64,000 bases of DNA from Laspinema sp. D2d (GTDB lineage Bacteria; Cyanobacteriota; Cyanobacteriia; Cyanobacteriales; Laspinemataceae): assembly GCF_025370755.1 (NCBI RefSeq), contig NZ_JAMXFC010000001.1, forward strand, positions 248,001 through 312,000. The letters are read 5' to 3'. The translations under genes and the position numbers were made by a program. The notes below the pieces were generated by a model. It was not told where the DNA came from, did not search any database, and saw nothing but the letters and a program-made list of their open reading frames with translations. Below, piece by piece: positions 24,797-35,083 of the stretch (within the stretch, counting starts at the first letter, position 1; each line of letters begins with the position of its first letter).

Positions 24797-26695
24797 CTAA
24801 CACCCCTCGGGTTTGTGAACTACGGCGGGAAGGTGGCAGGTGAAACTAGACCCGACTCCGGGTTGACTTTCTACGGTAATACTACCGCCCATCATGTGAC
24901 AGAAATTTTGACCGATCGCCAACCCTAAACCTGTCCCGCCATATTTGCGAGTATATTTCTCATCGGCTTGGACAAACGGTTGAAAGATTTTCTCGATTTG
25001 TTCGGGTGTCATACCAATCCCGGTATCAGTCACGGTAAAGACAAAGATAGCTGCATCGGGATTCGGGTCCCGTTCTCCCTTGGGAGTAACAGCCTCAATT
25101 CGGTCTACAGAAAAGGTAATTTGTCCATTATGGGTAAACTTAGCGGCATTACTCAGTAGATTGAGTAGCACCTGCTTTACCTTGGTGCGATCGGCAGTCA
25201 TCGTCCCCAAGTCATCTCCATACTTAACCTCTAATTGATTGCTATTTTTCAGAATTGACACTTGGGTATTGCTTTGAACTTCGGCAATCAGGGCGGTCAT
25301 ATTAAACCGTTCTAAATACAGCTTCGTATGACCGGCTTCAATTTTAGAAATATCCAGAATATCACTAATAATTGTGAGCAAATTCAAACCTGACTGATGA
25401 ATTTGGTCTAAATCTGAGACAAACTCCTCTAATCCATCTTCCTGAGCTTGATCTCGCAACAAGTCACTATAGCCAAGAATCGCATTCAGGGGAGTTCGCA
25501 ACTCATGACTCATGGTGGCTAAAAACATACTTTTAGCATGACTCGCCGCTTCCGCCGCTTCTTTGGCCTGTTCTAATTCTAATTGGGTTAACTTATTCCC
25601 CGTAATATCTCGAATAATTGCCAAAACTTGTTGATGACCGCTGACCACCATGCGGACCTCAAAATAACGGCGGGTTTCATTAATAAACCAATCATATTCA
25701 AACACCTGAATATCATTAGTTTCTAGGGCAATATGGACATATTTTAAATAGAGACGGGCTAATCCTGGGGGTAAAATACTGTCGAGATTTTGAGTTAATA
25801 AGTCTCCGGCAGGTCGGAGGAGGGTATCGCCCCTTCCGCCTTTAAAGTCCATGAAGGTGCCATCTTGACTAAATTGCAACATTAAATCTGGAATCGCTTC
25901 TAAAAGGGCGCGATTTTTGCCTTCACTTTGGTGCAGGGCTTCTGCACGCTCCTCTAGGGTGGCGATCGAGGTTTTGAGTTGTTCGGTCATGCTATTAAAG
26001 GATTCCGCCAAGAGAAATAGTTCATCATGGCTGCCAACGACGATGGTTTGATCTAGGTCCCCTTCGGCAAGGCGCTCAGTGGCTGCGGTCATTTCCTGTA
26101 GAGGTCGGGTGATGGAACGCGCCAGCAACAAGGCGAAGAGGGTGCCTGCGAGGGAGGCGCTCAAGGCGGCGATGATCCCTTGATTGCGAACTGCTGCCAT
26201 TTTTTCCCACAATTCGACCGTGGAGAGGCCAATACTGACGGCTCCGAGGAGTTGGTCTTCTCGGATGACGGCTTTCCCTGCAATGAGGCGATCGCGTTGC
26301 CATTCAAAAACGGTCTGGTTACTGTTAACCAGAATCACGCCAAAGGCATCCGGTTCAGTATTGTAGCGCCCAATATCATCACTATAAATATTGGCTACAA
26401 TTCGTCCATCCGTCGCATAGATGCGGCCTACAACCAAAATTTGCTCATTGCCGAGTTGTTCTAGGATTTCTTCTAAAAAGTCACCCTGTTGGTTCTGGAG
26501 TGCATGAGCAGTGGTCACGGCTAAGGTCGTCAGTACGATCTCCGCTTGATTTTCGAGTTCGCTGCGAAAATTTTGTTGGGTGCGGCGAAGGAAAAGCCCG
26601 GTGACGCTCCCCACGGTGAGAATGGCTAACGTGGTCATGGCTAACGTTAGTTTACTGGCAAGGGAAAGACCTTTTTTCCTGTTAAAGATAACCAT
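24797..26695 (-). CDS. Membrane-bound PAS sensor histidine kinase
   Basis: A 632-residue kinase: TM1 about 15-32, a periplasmic sensor of about 130 residues, TM2 about 178-198, HAMP about 198-250, a PAS domain about 262-375, then HisKA with [20 protein letters not shown] and HATPase_c with [18 protein letters not shown] and [11 protein letters not shown]. The phosphoacceptor His and the N, G1 and G2 boxes are present. No receiver domain. It is a close paralogue of the kinase at 27976, sharing domain order and long identical stretches such as [20 protein letters not shown]. The ligand is unknown and no partner regulator is adjacent. Confidence 0.9.
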   Translation of the reverse strand: MVIFNRKKGLSLASKLTLAMTTLAILTVGSVTGLFLRRTQQNFRSELENQAEIVLTTLAVTTAHALQNQQGDFLEEILEQLGNEQILVVGRIYATDGRIVANIYSDDIGRYNTEPDAFGVILVNSNQTVFEWQRDRLIAGKAVIREDQLLGAVSIGLSTVELWEKMAAVRNQGIIAALSASLAGTLFALLLARSITRPLQEMTAATERLAEGDLDQTIVVGSHDELFLLAESFNSMTEQLKTSIATLEERAEALHQSEGKNRALLEAIPDLMLQFSQDGTFMDFKGGRGDTLLRPAGDLLTQNLDSILPPGLARLYLKYVHIALETNDIQVFEYDWFINETRRYFEVRMVVSGHQQVLAIIRDITGNKLTQLELEQAKEAAEAASHAKSMFLATMSHELRTPLNAILGYSDLLRDQAQEDGLEEFVSDLDQIHQSGLNLLTIISDILDISKIEAGHTKLYLERFNMTALIAEVQSNTQVSILKNSNQLEVKYGDDLGTMTADRTKVKQVLLNLLSNAAKFTHNGQITFSVDRIEAVTPKGERDPNPDAAIFVFTVTDTGIGMTPEQIEKIFQPFVQADEKYTRKYGGTGLGLAIGQNFCHMMGGSITVESQPGVGSSFTCHLPAVVHKPEGC

Positions 26696-27975
26696 GCCAC
26701 TTACCTAGGGTTTAGCCTTGCATATAACTCCGGCATTTCGACCTGACATCGAGGCGGAGCCAATCTCTCAAGTTGAACAGTTTCGGCAAACTGGGGGAGT
26801 TGAGCTTGGACCTTCTGGCTGTGGAGTCTATCAAGGTGGGGAGAGGTGATTCGATCCAGGAGAAGGAGACGATCGCCGGTGGTACTCGGGACCCTCGTGA
26901 TACGGGATAGGGAGAGGTTTTGGGACGATGCGGGTACGGATGGACAACCCCACTTGATCGCCGGGGCGATCGCACTCACCTGCGCGATTGTTCTTAAGTC
27001 GGTTTTGAACATGAGGTTATGGTTTGGGTTGGCACAGCGATGGTAGATTAAGAACTCAATGGTATTATGAAATGCTCGCCGACCTATGGCCTCGGGGAGG
27101 GATAGGGGTTCGGTTAATTGAGAGTCCCTGAATCAAAAGGGGCATAGATGCGCGATCGCCACTCAATGAGCGTTTGAGCGCCACCGCTGTTTTTTCCCAA
27201 CAAAGGGCGGTTTGGTTTGGACGAAGCAAACGGTCCCCGGAGACGCGCCTTGAACTGAATCTATAACTGGGAGGTAGACAAGCGGGCTTGTTCACCAAAT
27301 TTTTACTCATGAGTAACTTTTTTTGGGCCACAAACCTGGTTTCTTGTCCCATTTATCTCATCCTGTACCGATGCCCTAGCTCATCAACCGGATCTGCTGT
27401 CAGCTTGGACGTTCTGACTTTGGGGCGATGGCAAGTAGTTCTGCTCACTGATTACCCTGGATCCCATCAGATTGACTGCCCTTTTAAGTCCATCCGATGC
27501 AAAATACTTACCTTATTGGCTCATTCTACCAAATCCCTTAGACCCGATGTCTAGGGGATCAATCCCTCCGTAATGTTACAGTTTTTTTTCCTGGCCCCGA
27601 AAAAATTGCAGAAAAACTCAAGCTATGCCGTTAAAAAAGAGTTTAAGTCTGCTTACAAATCTTGAAATCTGATACCAGGAAATGGTTAAAAATTCTGGCA
27701 TAGAAGGGAAACCGGGTGCAACCTTCTGGGGAGAACTCTCCGGGGAAACTTAGGGTAGGGGTCCATCCGTAAAATCCACAGGAGGAATGGGGGTGATGCA
27801 CCGCTCGCCAGAATAGCGATCACACTGAAGACCCTGCACCTGAATCGTTACCGACGGCGATCGCACAGCCGGAAACCGGGGGTTTTTTCGCCCTTGATCA
27901 AATCTTGCCCTCCCCCTAAAAGACTGGCTGATTCTCCCCTCAACTCCCTTGCTCTAGCTTCCACACCCCCTCAGC
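26696..27975. other. Long spacer between paralogous kinases, with repeats
   Basis: About 1280 bases. A minus-strand frame 26701-27012 (103 codons, ATG, ending five bases before the kinase start) is the only coding candidate; its product begins MFKTDLRTIAQVSAIAP and ends [11 protein letters not shown], matches nothing I recognise and has biased composition, so it could be a remnant or spurious. Bases about 27325-27375 carry a copy of the ACCTGGTTTCTTGTCCC repeat with a trailing ATCTCATCCTGTACCGATGCCC. No terminator is evident. The arrangement suggests a duplication followed by decay of intervening sequence. Confidence 0.45.
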
Positions 27976-29937
27976 TTAATTATACTTTTCTACCGACCAG
28001 GCTACATTCTTGGGGGGTTTGACAATGACGGGGAGACAGACGGTGAAGGTTGAGCCTGTATCTGACTGACTATCTACAAAAATCTTACCCCCCATCAACT
28101 TGCAAAACCGTTGACCGATCGCCAAACCCAAACCCGTCCCGCCATATTTACGGGTTGTGGAGGGGTCAGCTTGGGCGAATGCCTTAAAGATATGCTGCTT
28201 CTGTTCTGGGGTAATTCCAATTCCCGTATCTTTTACCCGAAAAATTGCATATTCAGTGGCGTTTACTTCCTCCGATTCTGAGGAAGAGTCCAAAGCCGAG
28301 ATCACCGGAGAGGAAGTAGGCTCATCCTTGGTGGGTTTTTCCTTTCTAATCTTTTTCACGGACATGGAAATCGTACCGGATTCCGTAAATTTGGCTGCAT
28401 TACTTAGCAGATTTAACAACACCTGCTTAACCTTGGTGCGATCGGCATACATACTGCCCATATTGCGCGGGCATTGGATTTCCAAGCTATTGCCATTTTT
28501 CTGGACTAAAGGCAAAACGGTCGTTTGCACTTCTAACAGTAACGTAGAAATATCAAAAGTTTCTAAGCATAACGTCATTTTCCCCGCTTCTAACTTGGAA
28601 ATATCCAGAACATCGCTGATAATTCCCATCAAATTTTTTCCAGCTTGTCTGATTTTGTCCAAGTCGGAAATAAAATCTTCATAGCCTAACTCTTCTGCCT
28701 CTTCCTCCAACAAATCGGTATAACCAATAATGGCATTCAGAGGAGTTCTCAGTTCATGACTCATATTGGCAAGGAAGACACTTTTGGCATAATTCGCCGC
28801 TTCGGCAGCTTCCTTAGCTTGTTGCAATTCAAATTGAGCTAATTTACCTTCGGTAATATCCCGAACAATCGCCAACACTTCATCTTGCCCACAAACCGCG
28901 AACCGGGCTTCAAAATGGCGACGCTTGCCGTTGATAAACCACTCATATTCAAAAACCTGAATCTCCCGAGTTTGTAAGGCGCTATTCACATATTTTAAAT
29001 AAAGATCCGCCAGTTCCGGTGGAAAAACTAATTCCACACTTTTTTGTAACAATTCTCCTTGGGGTTTTAAGATAGTATCCCCTCTTCCTCCTTTGTAATC
29101 AATAAACGTGCCATCTTCGCTGAATCCAAACATTAAATCAGGAATTGCCATGAGCAAAGCTACATTTTTAGCTTCGCTTTGATGCAGATCCGCCGTGCGA
29201 TCGGCCATGTTTTCAAATAGCTCGCGGAGGCGATCGCTCATGGTGTTGAATGAGTGAGTCAGCAGACCGATTTCCTCATAGGCAGGAATTTCAATGGTTT
29301 GGGTGAAGTCCCCTTCGGCAATCCCTTCCGTGGCCGAACCCAACTGATACAAAGGTCCGGTGATCGACTGGGCCAGCTTGCGAGCGACAATCACAGCCAC
29401 AAACCCGGTGACCAGAATGGCTAGAAGTCCCGTGGCGATCGCTACAAACATTTGTCGATCTAACAGGGACGTAGACAGCTCAATCCGCAGGGCAGCCACT
29501 GGGTTGCCTTCTACGATAACCGCTTTCCCCGCAATCAAACGGTTATCCTGCCAACGAAATAGCGTTCGATTGGTCTCTAGCAGTTGTGGAACAAAGGAGT
29601 CCGCTTCTGGGCTGGCTTCCGTCTGGGGAGAATCTTCGGCAATTACTTGTCCGTCGGTTTGATAAATCCGCGTAGAAAGGGCGATTTCTCGTCGCTGGTT
29701 CTCTTCCACGAGGGTTTGCAGAAACTCTTCATTTTCTCCCGTCACGGCATTGCCGACACTAATGGAGATTGCCTCTAGTAACTGATCGGCTTGTTGTTCG
29801 AGTTGTTTGCGGAGAGTCTGTTGCTGACTCCAAATCGAGATCGCTGTAATGGTCGCCATCGCGACAAGGGTTAAAGTCGTGACAGAGACGGTAAGCTGGG
29901 TAGTCAGGGACCGTTTTTTTCCGATGAATTTTCCCAT
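27976..29937 (-). CDS. Membrane-bound PAS sensor histidine kinase, paralogue of the 24797 gene
   Basis: A 653-residue kinase of the same layout as its neighbour: TM1 about 10-30, periplasmic region, TM2 about 165-187, HAMP about 188-240, PAS about 252-370, HisKA ([20 protein letters not shown]) and HATPase_c ([31 protein letters not shown]). It differs by a 25-residue Ser/Glu-rich insertion in the ATPase domain (around DSSSESEEVNATEY). The ATG at 29937 gives a short basic N terminus before TM1. Sensing ligand unknown; the different periplasmic domains suggest different inputs. Confidence 0.9.
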   Translation of the reverse strand: MGKFIGKKRSLTTQLTVSVTTLTLVAMATITAISIWSQQQTLRKQLEQQADQLLEAISISVGNAVTGENEEFLQTLVEENQRREIALSTRIYQTDGQVIAEDSPQTEASPEADSFVPQLLETNRTLFRWQDNRLIAGKAVIVEGNPVAALRIELSTSLLDRQMFVAIATGLLAILVTGFVAVIVARKLAQSITGPLYQLGSATEGIAEGDFTQTIEIPAYEEIGLLTHSFNTMSDRLRELFENMADRTADLHQSEAKNVALLMAIPDLMFGFSEDGTFIDYKGGRGDTILKPQGELLQKSVELVFPPELADLYLKYVNSALQTREIQVFEYEWFINGKRRHFEARFAVCGQDEVLAIVRDITEGKLAQFELQQAKEAAEAANYAKSVFLANMSHELRTPLNAIIGYTDLLEEEAEELGYEDFISDLDKIRQAGKNLMGIISDVLDISKLEAGKMTLCLETFDISTLLLEVQTTVLPLVQKNGNSLEIQCPRNMGSMYADRTKVKQVLLNLLSNAAKFTESGTISMSVKKIRKEKPTKDEPTSSPVISALDSSSESEEVNATEYAIFRVKDTGIGITPEQKQHIFKAFAQADPSTTRKYGGTGLGLAIGQRFCKLMGGKIFVDSQSDTGSTFTVCLPVIVKPPKNVAWSVEKYN

Positions 29938-30395
29938 GAATAATGATTTGTTTAGACCCGCCTAGACCCCGCCTAGGAATGTCTTGAGGTCAAGACAAAC
30001 AGGGCGGGGCTTGAATTGCCTCTATTATGAACTTTTTTACCTTTTATTGCTCAACTTCGATGGACACCCTTGCGAATCGTTATAAGCGAATTTGACAGCT
30101 TTGACGTCAATCTGTTATATTTATTTACATTTTATAAACCATTAGAGTTCTTGTCTAATTGAAAAAACCCCGCTTTTTAAGGGGGTTCGGAGGATTACTT
30201 GGGAATTTTGCATTCGGGTTGATTCTCTTGATAGGGGAAGAGTGACGCTCACGTTTCAACGGCAATGCCCCTCCATTGAAGCGCTTAAAGTAACCCGATC
30301 GAGGAGAGAGGAGTTGCCTAAGTGAGCAACCCCTTCTTGGAGCATCAGCGAGTACCGAGGGAGCCGAGTTAAGGTTCCTGCGGCCCTTTGGCGGG
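29938..30395. repeat. Spacer with palindromic repeat material
   Basis: About 460 bases. At 29956-30017 are several GCCTAGACCCCGCCTAGG/CTTGAGGTCAAG palindromes. The part 30200-30395 is GC-rich and structured, including GAGTTGCCTAAGTGAGCAAC and a CCTGCGGCCCTTTGGCGGG block pairing with CCCCAGCAGG. A 98-codon minus frame across it has a composition typical of translated repeats and I do not call it a gene. A CCCCGCTTTTTAAGGGGG stem lies at 30167-30187. Confidence 0.45.
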
Positions 30396-30602
30396 TTAAC
30401 CCGAATCCCCAGCAGGAGGGTCCGGTGGGGTCCGGTGGGGGGTATCATCACATCTGGAGTCCGAAGGCTGGCGATCGAGCAAACCCGTCGCTTTCCAGGC
30501 CCAATAAACTGTAAAGGCCCGACCCAATTCTTGAAAGGCTTTTTCCAATTCTTCCGATGACTGAATCGGTTCGTGAGTTGTGGGGGTTTGTTGTCCGTTC
30601 AT
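30396..30602 (-). CDS. Small hypothetical protein (68 residues)
   Basis: A short acidic-to-neutral protein. The middle part SSEELEKAFQELGRAFTVYW is a clear amphipathic helix and could be a genuine domain; the C terminus from about 50 is Pro/Asp-rich and runs into repeat sequence, suggesting the 3' end has been altered by repeat insertion. There is no clear ribosome binding site. I recognise no family. Confidence 0.4.
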   Translation of the reverse strand: MNGQQTPTTHEPIQSSEELEKAFQELGRAFTVYWAWKATGLLDRQPSDSRCDDTPHRTPPDPPAGDSG

Positions 30603-30738
30603 GGTAGTTAATCAGGAGTAAAGTTTAGATACTTCTACAATCTGCGATCGCCCCAAAAATGGGTGTGATCTAACTCAGCATCCAGTCAAGCGGCGATCGC
30701 AATTCTTCCCCAAACTTTCCCCTCCTCCCCTCATAGTC

Positions 30739-30951
30739 TTACCGTCCTCCCCGCATCCAAGTCTCCTGGATCATCCGTTCCCCTGGCGAAATCGTACCCT
30801 TTTGTTTGTCCGGCGCGTCCTGTTGTTTATAAAAATCAAATTTCGGGTCCAAATTAGCATTTTCTGCCGTTGTATCCACCGCAGAATCAAGAGAGTTCGG
30901 CGGTTCTTTAGCATTGGAAAAATCAACGGGCTTGGGTTTAGTTTCAGACAT
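30739..30951 (-). CDS. Small hypothetical protein (70 residues), probably disordered
   Basis: A polar, charge-rich protein beginning MSETKPKPVDFSNAKEP and ending ERMIQETWMRGGR, without hydrophobic core, signal or membrane segment. GGAG lies about ten bases upstream of the ATG, which supports translation. No known family recognised. Confidence 0.45.
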   Translation of the reverse strand: MSETKPKPVDFSNAKEPPNSLDSAVDTTAENANLDPKFDFYKQQDAPDKQKGTISPGERMIQETWMRGGR

Positions 30952-31393
30952 GGTTAAGCTCCGGGGATGTAGATAAAAAATCTGCCAGCAGAGACAATCA
31001 ATAAAAAAATGTCCCTGAAATTCTTAAAAAATCTCTTAAACTTGCTAAAAATTAGTGAGTAATGACTTTATTTTTGATAAAAAATAATAAAATTTCCTCT
31101 ACCTAGAGGAAGAAATGAGAAACCGGGAAAATGGTATTTCCTGTAAAAATCCAGTAATACCCAATCCGGTTGTCAAAAGTAGTATTTCTCTGTGACACTG
31201 CGTCCGCTGGCTTTGTCCCTGTCGCCAGACCCTTTAGGCTGTGGGTTTTTATAAACTGCTTGGGCTCTGATCGCAAAAATTGTCCAAAAAAGAGCAGTCG
31301 GGGAGGTATAACCCACCCGACTGCTCTTTCTCACTGACGATTTAACCGAGTGTCACACCACACTCCGCCCAAATAGGGACAAAATTAGAACAA
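30952..31393. repeat. Spacer with a copy of a dispersed repeat
   Basis: About 440 bases. Bases 31156-31258 hold one copy of a repeat that starts with CCCAATCCGGTTGTCAAAAG and ends GTGGGTTTTTATAAACTGC, with an internal palindrome-rich section; related copies lie at 46249-46380 and 58783-58818. The remainder is AT-rich. Confidence 0.55.
31285..31330 (-). terminator. Terminator of the beta-barrel gene
   Basis: A long stem AAAGAGCAGTCGGG / CCCGACTGCTCTTT with a 12-base centre, followed on the minus strand by a T run. It lies about 65 bases past the stop at 31394. Confidence 0.85.
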
Positions 31394-31945
31394 TTAGAAG
31401 CGATAACCCGCACCCACCAACAGGCTAAAAGCGGCTTGATCTGTATTTCGATAAGCATCAAAAGCGACTTTGGCATCTCCAAACAGAACAACGTTTTCCT
31501 GAAGGACTGCCTCCACTCCCGTGGCAACCGTTAAGGCATCTTGGTTACCCAGCGCCGTTTGTTCCCCGCGATCGGTGATGAAGGAATAGCCGCCGCCAAA
31601 GTATAAATTAGCGTTATTCGTCACGGGTACATCGAGGGATAACATCGGGACCAATGCTGCCGCATTATTATTGATCAAGGCTGATCCGCGCACGGATAAG
31701 GCAGAATTAGGAACTTGATAACGACCTTGGACGTTACCGCCATAGCTTTCACTGCCTTGTCCTTCATCCCAGTTGTGAACGTTGCCACTGAGACCCGCAC
31801 CGATATAGTGACCCGCCATTCCTTGCTTGCCGGTGAGGGATTGTAATCCTTCGGCATGAGCGGCACTGCTGGAGAGGAGTGCAGGGATGATCATCACAAC
31901 GGACAAAGCAGACCGAGTTACAACAGACTGAAGAATTCGTTTCAT
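31394..31945 (-). CDS. Secreted small beta-barrel-like outer membrane protein
   Basis: A 183-residue protein with a clear signal peptide: basic MKRILQ, a hydrophobic stretch and cleavage after AAHA near residue 31. The mature part alternates short beta strands rich in Gly, Asn and hydrophobics (VQGRYQV, LSVRGSALI, NLYFGGGYSF, LVGAGYRF) and ends in Phe, the C-terminal signature of outer membrane barrels recognised by BamA. About eight strands are predicted by eye. It has its own terminator and probably its own promoter. Ligand or pore function unknown. Confidence 0.7.
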   Translation of the reverse strand: MKRILQSVVTRSALSVVMIIPALLSSSAAHAEGLQSLTGKQGMAGHYIGAGLSGNVHNWDEGQGSESYGGNVQGRYQVPNSALSVRGSALINNNAAALVPMLSLDVPVTNNANLYFGGGYSFITDRGEQTALGNQDALTVATGVEAVLQENVVLFGDAKVAFDAYRNTDQAAFSLLVGAGYRF

Positions 31946-32346
31946 AAGAGTCGGTTGGTGAATGAAATCTTGACAACCGTTGATACTTTGACTGTAGGGG
32001 GTGATTGTCCTACAGTGGGGAGGGGATGTGGAAGTATTTAAAGTGACTGTTACACCGTCGGGGTGTCTTCCTGGATATTTCCCCGAACAAGAGCAAAATT
32101 AGCTTGTGCTGTCAGGATTTAGGTCAAATCATCACCGGGCGATCGCCAGAAGATATAACCTGGAAAAATCCCCTTAATCCAGACAGTCTGTAAACTGGCA
32201 AGTCAACAGGAACCATTGGATTTCATCGGAGTTCTTTACCAGGTGCGATCGCGCCTTAAAAAAATTCTCTCCCGAGAAAAAAGTCGGTTGAGTTACCCAC
32301 ATCAACTCAACCGACTCATCCGGATCAAAACGTCAAAACCCCTCGC
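31946..32346. other. Spacer upstream of the beta-barrel gene
   Basis: About 400 bases, including the promoter region of the gene starting at 31945 and the terminator at 32276. No additional gene is supported. Confidence 0.4.
32276..32316 (-). terminator. Perfect hairpin terminator of the orphan membrane protein gene
   Basis: A 12-bp perfect stem (GTCGGTTGAGTT / AACTCAACCGAC) with a nine-base loop, followed on the minus strand by six Ts. It lies 30 bases after the stop at 32347. Confidence 0.88.
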
Positions 32347-34218
32347 TTAAACTGAAGGACGATTGACCACAACTTTATCCAGTAATTTTTGCTGCGTAAT
32401 GTAACCCAGTTCATAACAATATCCGGGCAACACATCTAATTTCTGTCGGACTCGCTGACAAGCTCTACTCCGTCCAAACTCCGTCGGCTTGCTCATTACC
32501 CAGTTAACATGAGCTTCTTTATTCAGCGCTTTCCGGATTTTGATAATTTGCTTGATTAATTTCCGGGCTTTTTCGGCATCATCACTCTCTAAATACTCCC
32601 ACTGGCCGTAATTAGAGACGGCATATTTATGGGCCTTGTCCAATAAATAATGCAGGGCTTTAAATAGCAATTTCAGGTCCGACTTCATCAGCATTTCCAC
32701 CTTTAAAGTCTTCTGCATGATTTCCGGGTCACTCATGGCGACAAATTTCTGTAAATCGCAGAACTTGTATTCTAAAGCGGAAACAGCTTTGTAGATATCA
32801 TCCAAAGTCCGGTCAATTTCATCAGAAATCAATTGTTGTTGTTCCGGTAAAAAGAGAGTACCTTGATGAGCGCGATAGGCAATTCCTTCTAATACCGGAT
32901 AGTCACAAATCCCCGTTTGACGATATTGGGAGGTAAAGCGAGCAATCAGGCGTTCCTCATACCGTTCTTCTTTAGAGGGGTTGGGTCGGTGGCGATTTAA
33001 ATTCATTTGTCGAATCATTTCTAACCACTCTCTTACTGCAGTTTCTACCTCGGGATTATGAGAAATTTTGGTGTTTCTACCCCGCGCATGAGCAACGGTG
33101 ATATAACAAGCGGTTAGACTCGTAATTGTCGAGAGGAAAAAGAAAAATAACGAAAATCCTAGGCGGGAAAAATTGAGCGCAATTAGATTTCCGAAGAAGT
33201 TACTAGAGGCGAGGCGAACTTCTTCAACCCCCGAGGTAATTTCCCCATACTCATTAAAATATCGGCTAAAAATTAGGGGTAATTCTCGGTTGAGAAAAAT
33301 CAGGTCATTTCCGAGTTCATTGCGAGTTTTTAGCTTTTCTTCCCAGTCCTCTCTAACAGCAAAGGTTTCGCTACGGATGCGATCGGCTTTTTGACAGAGG
33401 GGCAAGTTTTCCTCCGGGACCCGACTCCAATCCCGTTCGCGATCGGCTACAGACCCATTCGTTTCGACGTAGAGAGAATCCCAACGCGGATCGGTACGCG
33501 GAATTTGGGATAAAAGCTGGAGGTTTTCCTGACATTGAGCAAAGGTGCGTTCGTAGGCGTCGGTATTGGGTTCGACTTGGCGAATTTTGCGGTCATGTTC
33601 TTCGATTAATTCTTCCGCCAGTTTGTAGCTTAAGGCGGGACGGTTGTTAATGAGTTCTGAACCAATTCCCGCTACGAAAGATTGCAGAATACTCATGAGT
33701 AAAAATCCGGCAAACCCTACCTGAGCCCAATATTTTTTACCGGGTCGGTTTCCAGCGGTGGCAGTTCCGGCAAGGTTGGTCCAATTGAGGAGAATTAGGT
33801 TTAAGATAAAACCGGCGACTGGGGCTACCCAAACACTTCCTATCCCTTTAAAGGCAAACAACAGAATAGGAAAGTTGGTAATAGCATTAATTAAGGTGGC
33901 ACCAGAGACAATATCGGCGGTAATTTCTGAATCTCGGCGGACATCTCTGGGGACAAAGGCTTCTCCATCAAAATGCCGGGGGTTGGCTTGGAGAAAGCCT
34001 AAAATGTAGAGAATGGGGGGTTTAGGGTTGAGGGAATAGTATAAATTCCAAAACCATCCTTGCCGTCTGGACCGTTTAACAAGTCCCACATAGTCGGGAT
34101 TTTTTTCTAACCATTCAATTAATAATAAATCATCGCTGAGAGATGCTGAAGGGCGATGCAATCCATTCAGCGGTTCGAGTTCATTAGAGCGCAATAAATC
34201 GAATTGGTCGCTTTTCAT
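32347..34218 (-). CDS. Large membrane protein of unknown family
   Basis: A 623-residue protein. About four membrane segments are visible: two adjacent near 108-150 (NAITNFPILLFAFKGIG, VWVAPVAGFILNLILL), one near 168-188 (VGFAGFLLMSILQSFVAG) and one near 340-365 (LGFSLFFFFLSTITSLTA). Between the third and fourth is a soluble region (about 190-335) with charged helices and a likely disulfide-free loop; the C-terminal 255 residues are a helical cytoplasmic domain. The ATG at 34218 is preferred: the longer frame to 34377 adds 53 residues rich in Arg without homology look. I recognise no domain. It has a perfect terminator and is probably monocistronic. Confidence 0.8.
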   Translation of the reverse strand: MKSDQFDLLRSNELEPLNGLHRPSASLSDDLLLIEWLEKNPDYVGLVKRSRRQGWFWNLYYSLNPKPPILYILGFLQANPRHFDGEAFVPRDVRRDSEITADIVSGATLINAITNFPILLFAFKGIGSVWVAPVAGFILNLILLNWTNLAGTATAGNRPGKKYWAQVGFAGFLLMSILQSFVAGIGSELINNRPALSYKLAEELIEEHDRKIRQVEPNTDAYERTFAQCQENLQLLSQIPRTDPRWDSLYVETNGSVADRERDWSRVPEENLPLCQKADRIRSETFAVREDWEEKLKTRNELGNDLIFLNRELPLIFSRYFNEYGEITSGVEEVRLASSNFFGNLIALNFSRLGFSLFFFFLSTITSLTACYITVAHARGRNTKISHNPEVETAVREWLEMIRQMNLNRHRPNPSKEERYEERLIARFTSQYRQTGICDYPVLEGIAYRAHQGTLFLPEQQQLISDEIDRTLDDIYKAVSALEYKFCDLQKFVAMSDPEIMQKTLKVEMLMKSDLKLLFKALHYLLDKAHKYAVSNYGQWEYLESDDAEKARKLIKQIIKIRKALNKEAHVNWVMSKPTEFGRSRACQRVRQKLDVLPGYCYELGYITQQKLLDKVVVNRPSV

Positions 34219-35083
34219 AGAAAATGTATGCCTACCGAAAAAGTGTCGGGAAACCCTGATTGCAGTGGGGGTAAGGTCAGCAGAATTCTGAGGGTCAGAT
34301 GATTGCCGACTCCAATTGCGATCGCCCCTCTGTAGTAGGAGGGCGCAAATCTTGAGGATGGGAACCGTTTGGACCAAATACGCAAGCTATCACGGAATCG
34401 GGTTTATCTTTTGAATGCCATACAAGAGAAAATATTTCCGGCTAAATTGTGGCAATCGGTAGTGCATACAGAGATTTTAAGTGGAGAAGTGGGCACAGGG
34501 CTCGCCAACTGGGGTTGGGAAATGCTCCTGACAACAGGTCATGCTTATTTTACTAAAGCAAACCGCCGGTTGTGGGAATTTTGGACAAACTCTGCTGAAA
34601 CTCCTGCCCTAGAACGGGAAGCGGGTTTTTTGGGGCGATCGCTCTCCATCCCAATTAGGCCCCTTCTTCCTTCCCCGGGTCCTTTGACCATTCCTGACCC
34701 CACTGGATTCTCCTCTGGGGATGGGCCAGAAAGTCGCGGGAATGGGGACCTAAATGGACGGGTTGACAGGGGCGAAGACTCCTGGGGAAACCTCTGCCAA
34801 ATTGGAGCATCCTAAATCTGTAATAATGTTGTTAAGTTACTGATAATAATTTAGAATTTTTATAAAAAATAATCACTTTTACCCTAGGGTTTTTATAACA
34901 ATATTTAAAACCCTAATACACTGAAAATTATGGATGAAATGTCCGCATTTTTACAATAGCCCAGAAAAACTAAAATGGGGTTTCTGGTTCGTGTTTTTAG
35001 AAACCCCAAGCTTCTGGGTTGATAGCTGTTGGCGGTCTGCAACGGTAGAATAAAAATTTAGAGTAGAATTCCTTATCCCGGTT
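34219..35083. other. Long spacer around 34.2-35.1 kb
   Basis: About 865 bases. A plus-strand frame 34369-34815 (148 codons, TTG start) is open, but its product turns Pro/Gly/Ser-rich after residue 95 and has no recognisable motif or ribosome binding site, so I leave it uncalled. Bases 34830-34925 are very AT-rich. Bases about 34970-35015 contain GGTTTCTGGTTCGTGTTTTTAGAAACC, an imperfect inverted repeat. Confidence 0.35.

Noticed and set aside
27065-27352. 95-codon minus-strand frame between the paralogous kinases
   Set aside because: Its N-terminal sequence is simply the translation of the dispersed GGTTTCTTGTCC repeat.
30155-30451. 98-codon minus-strand frame
   Set aside because: Lies across a palindromic repeat block; its composition is typical of translated repeat DNA.
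34369-34815. 148-codon plus-strand frame with TTG start
   Set aside because: Product becomes Pro/Gly/Ser-rich and random-looking after residue 95, no ribosome binding site or recognisable domain.
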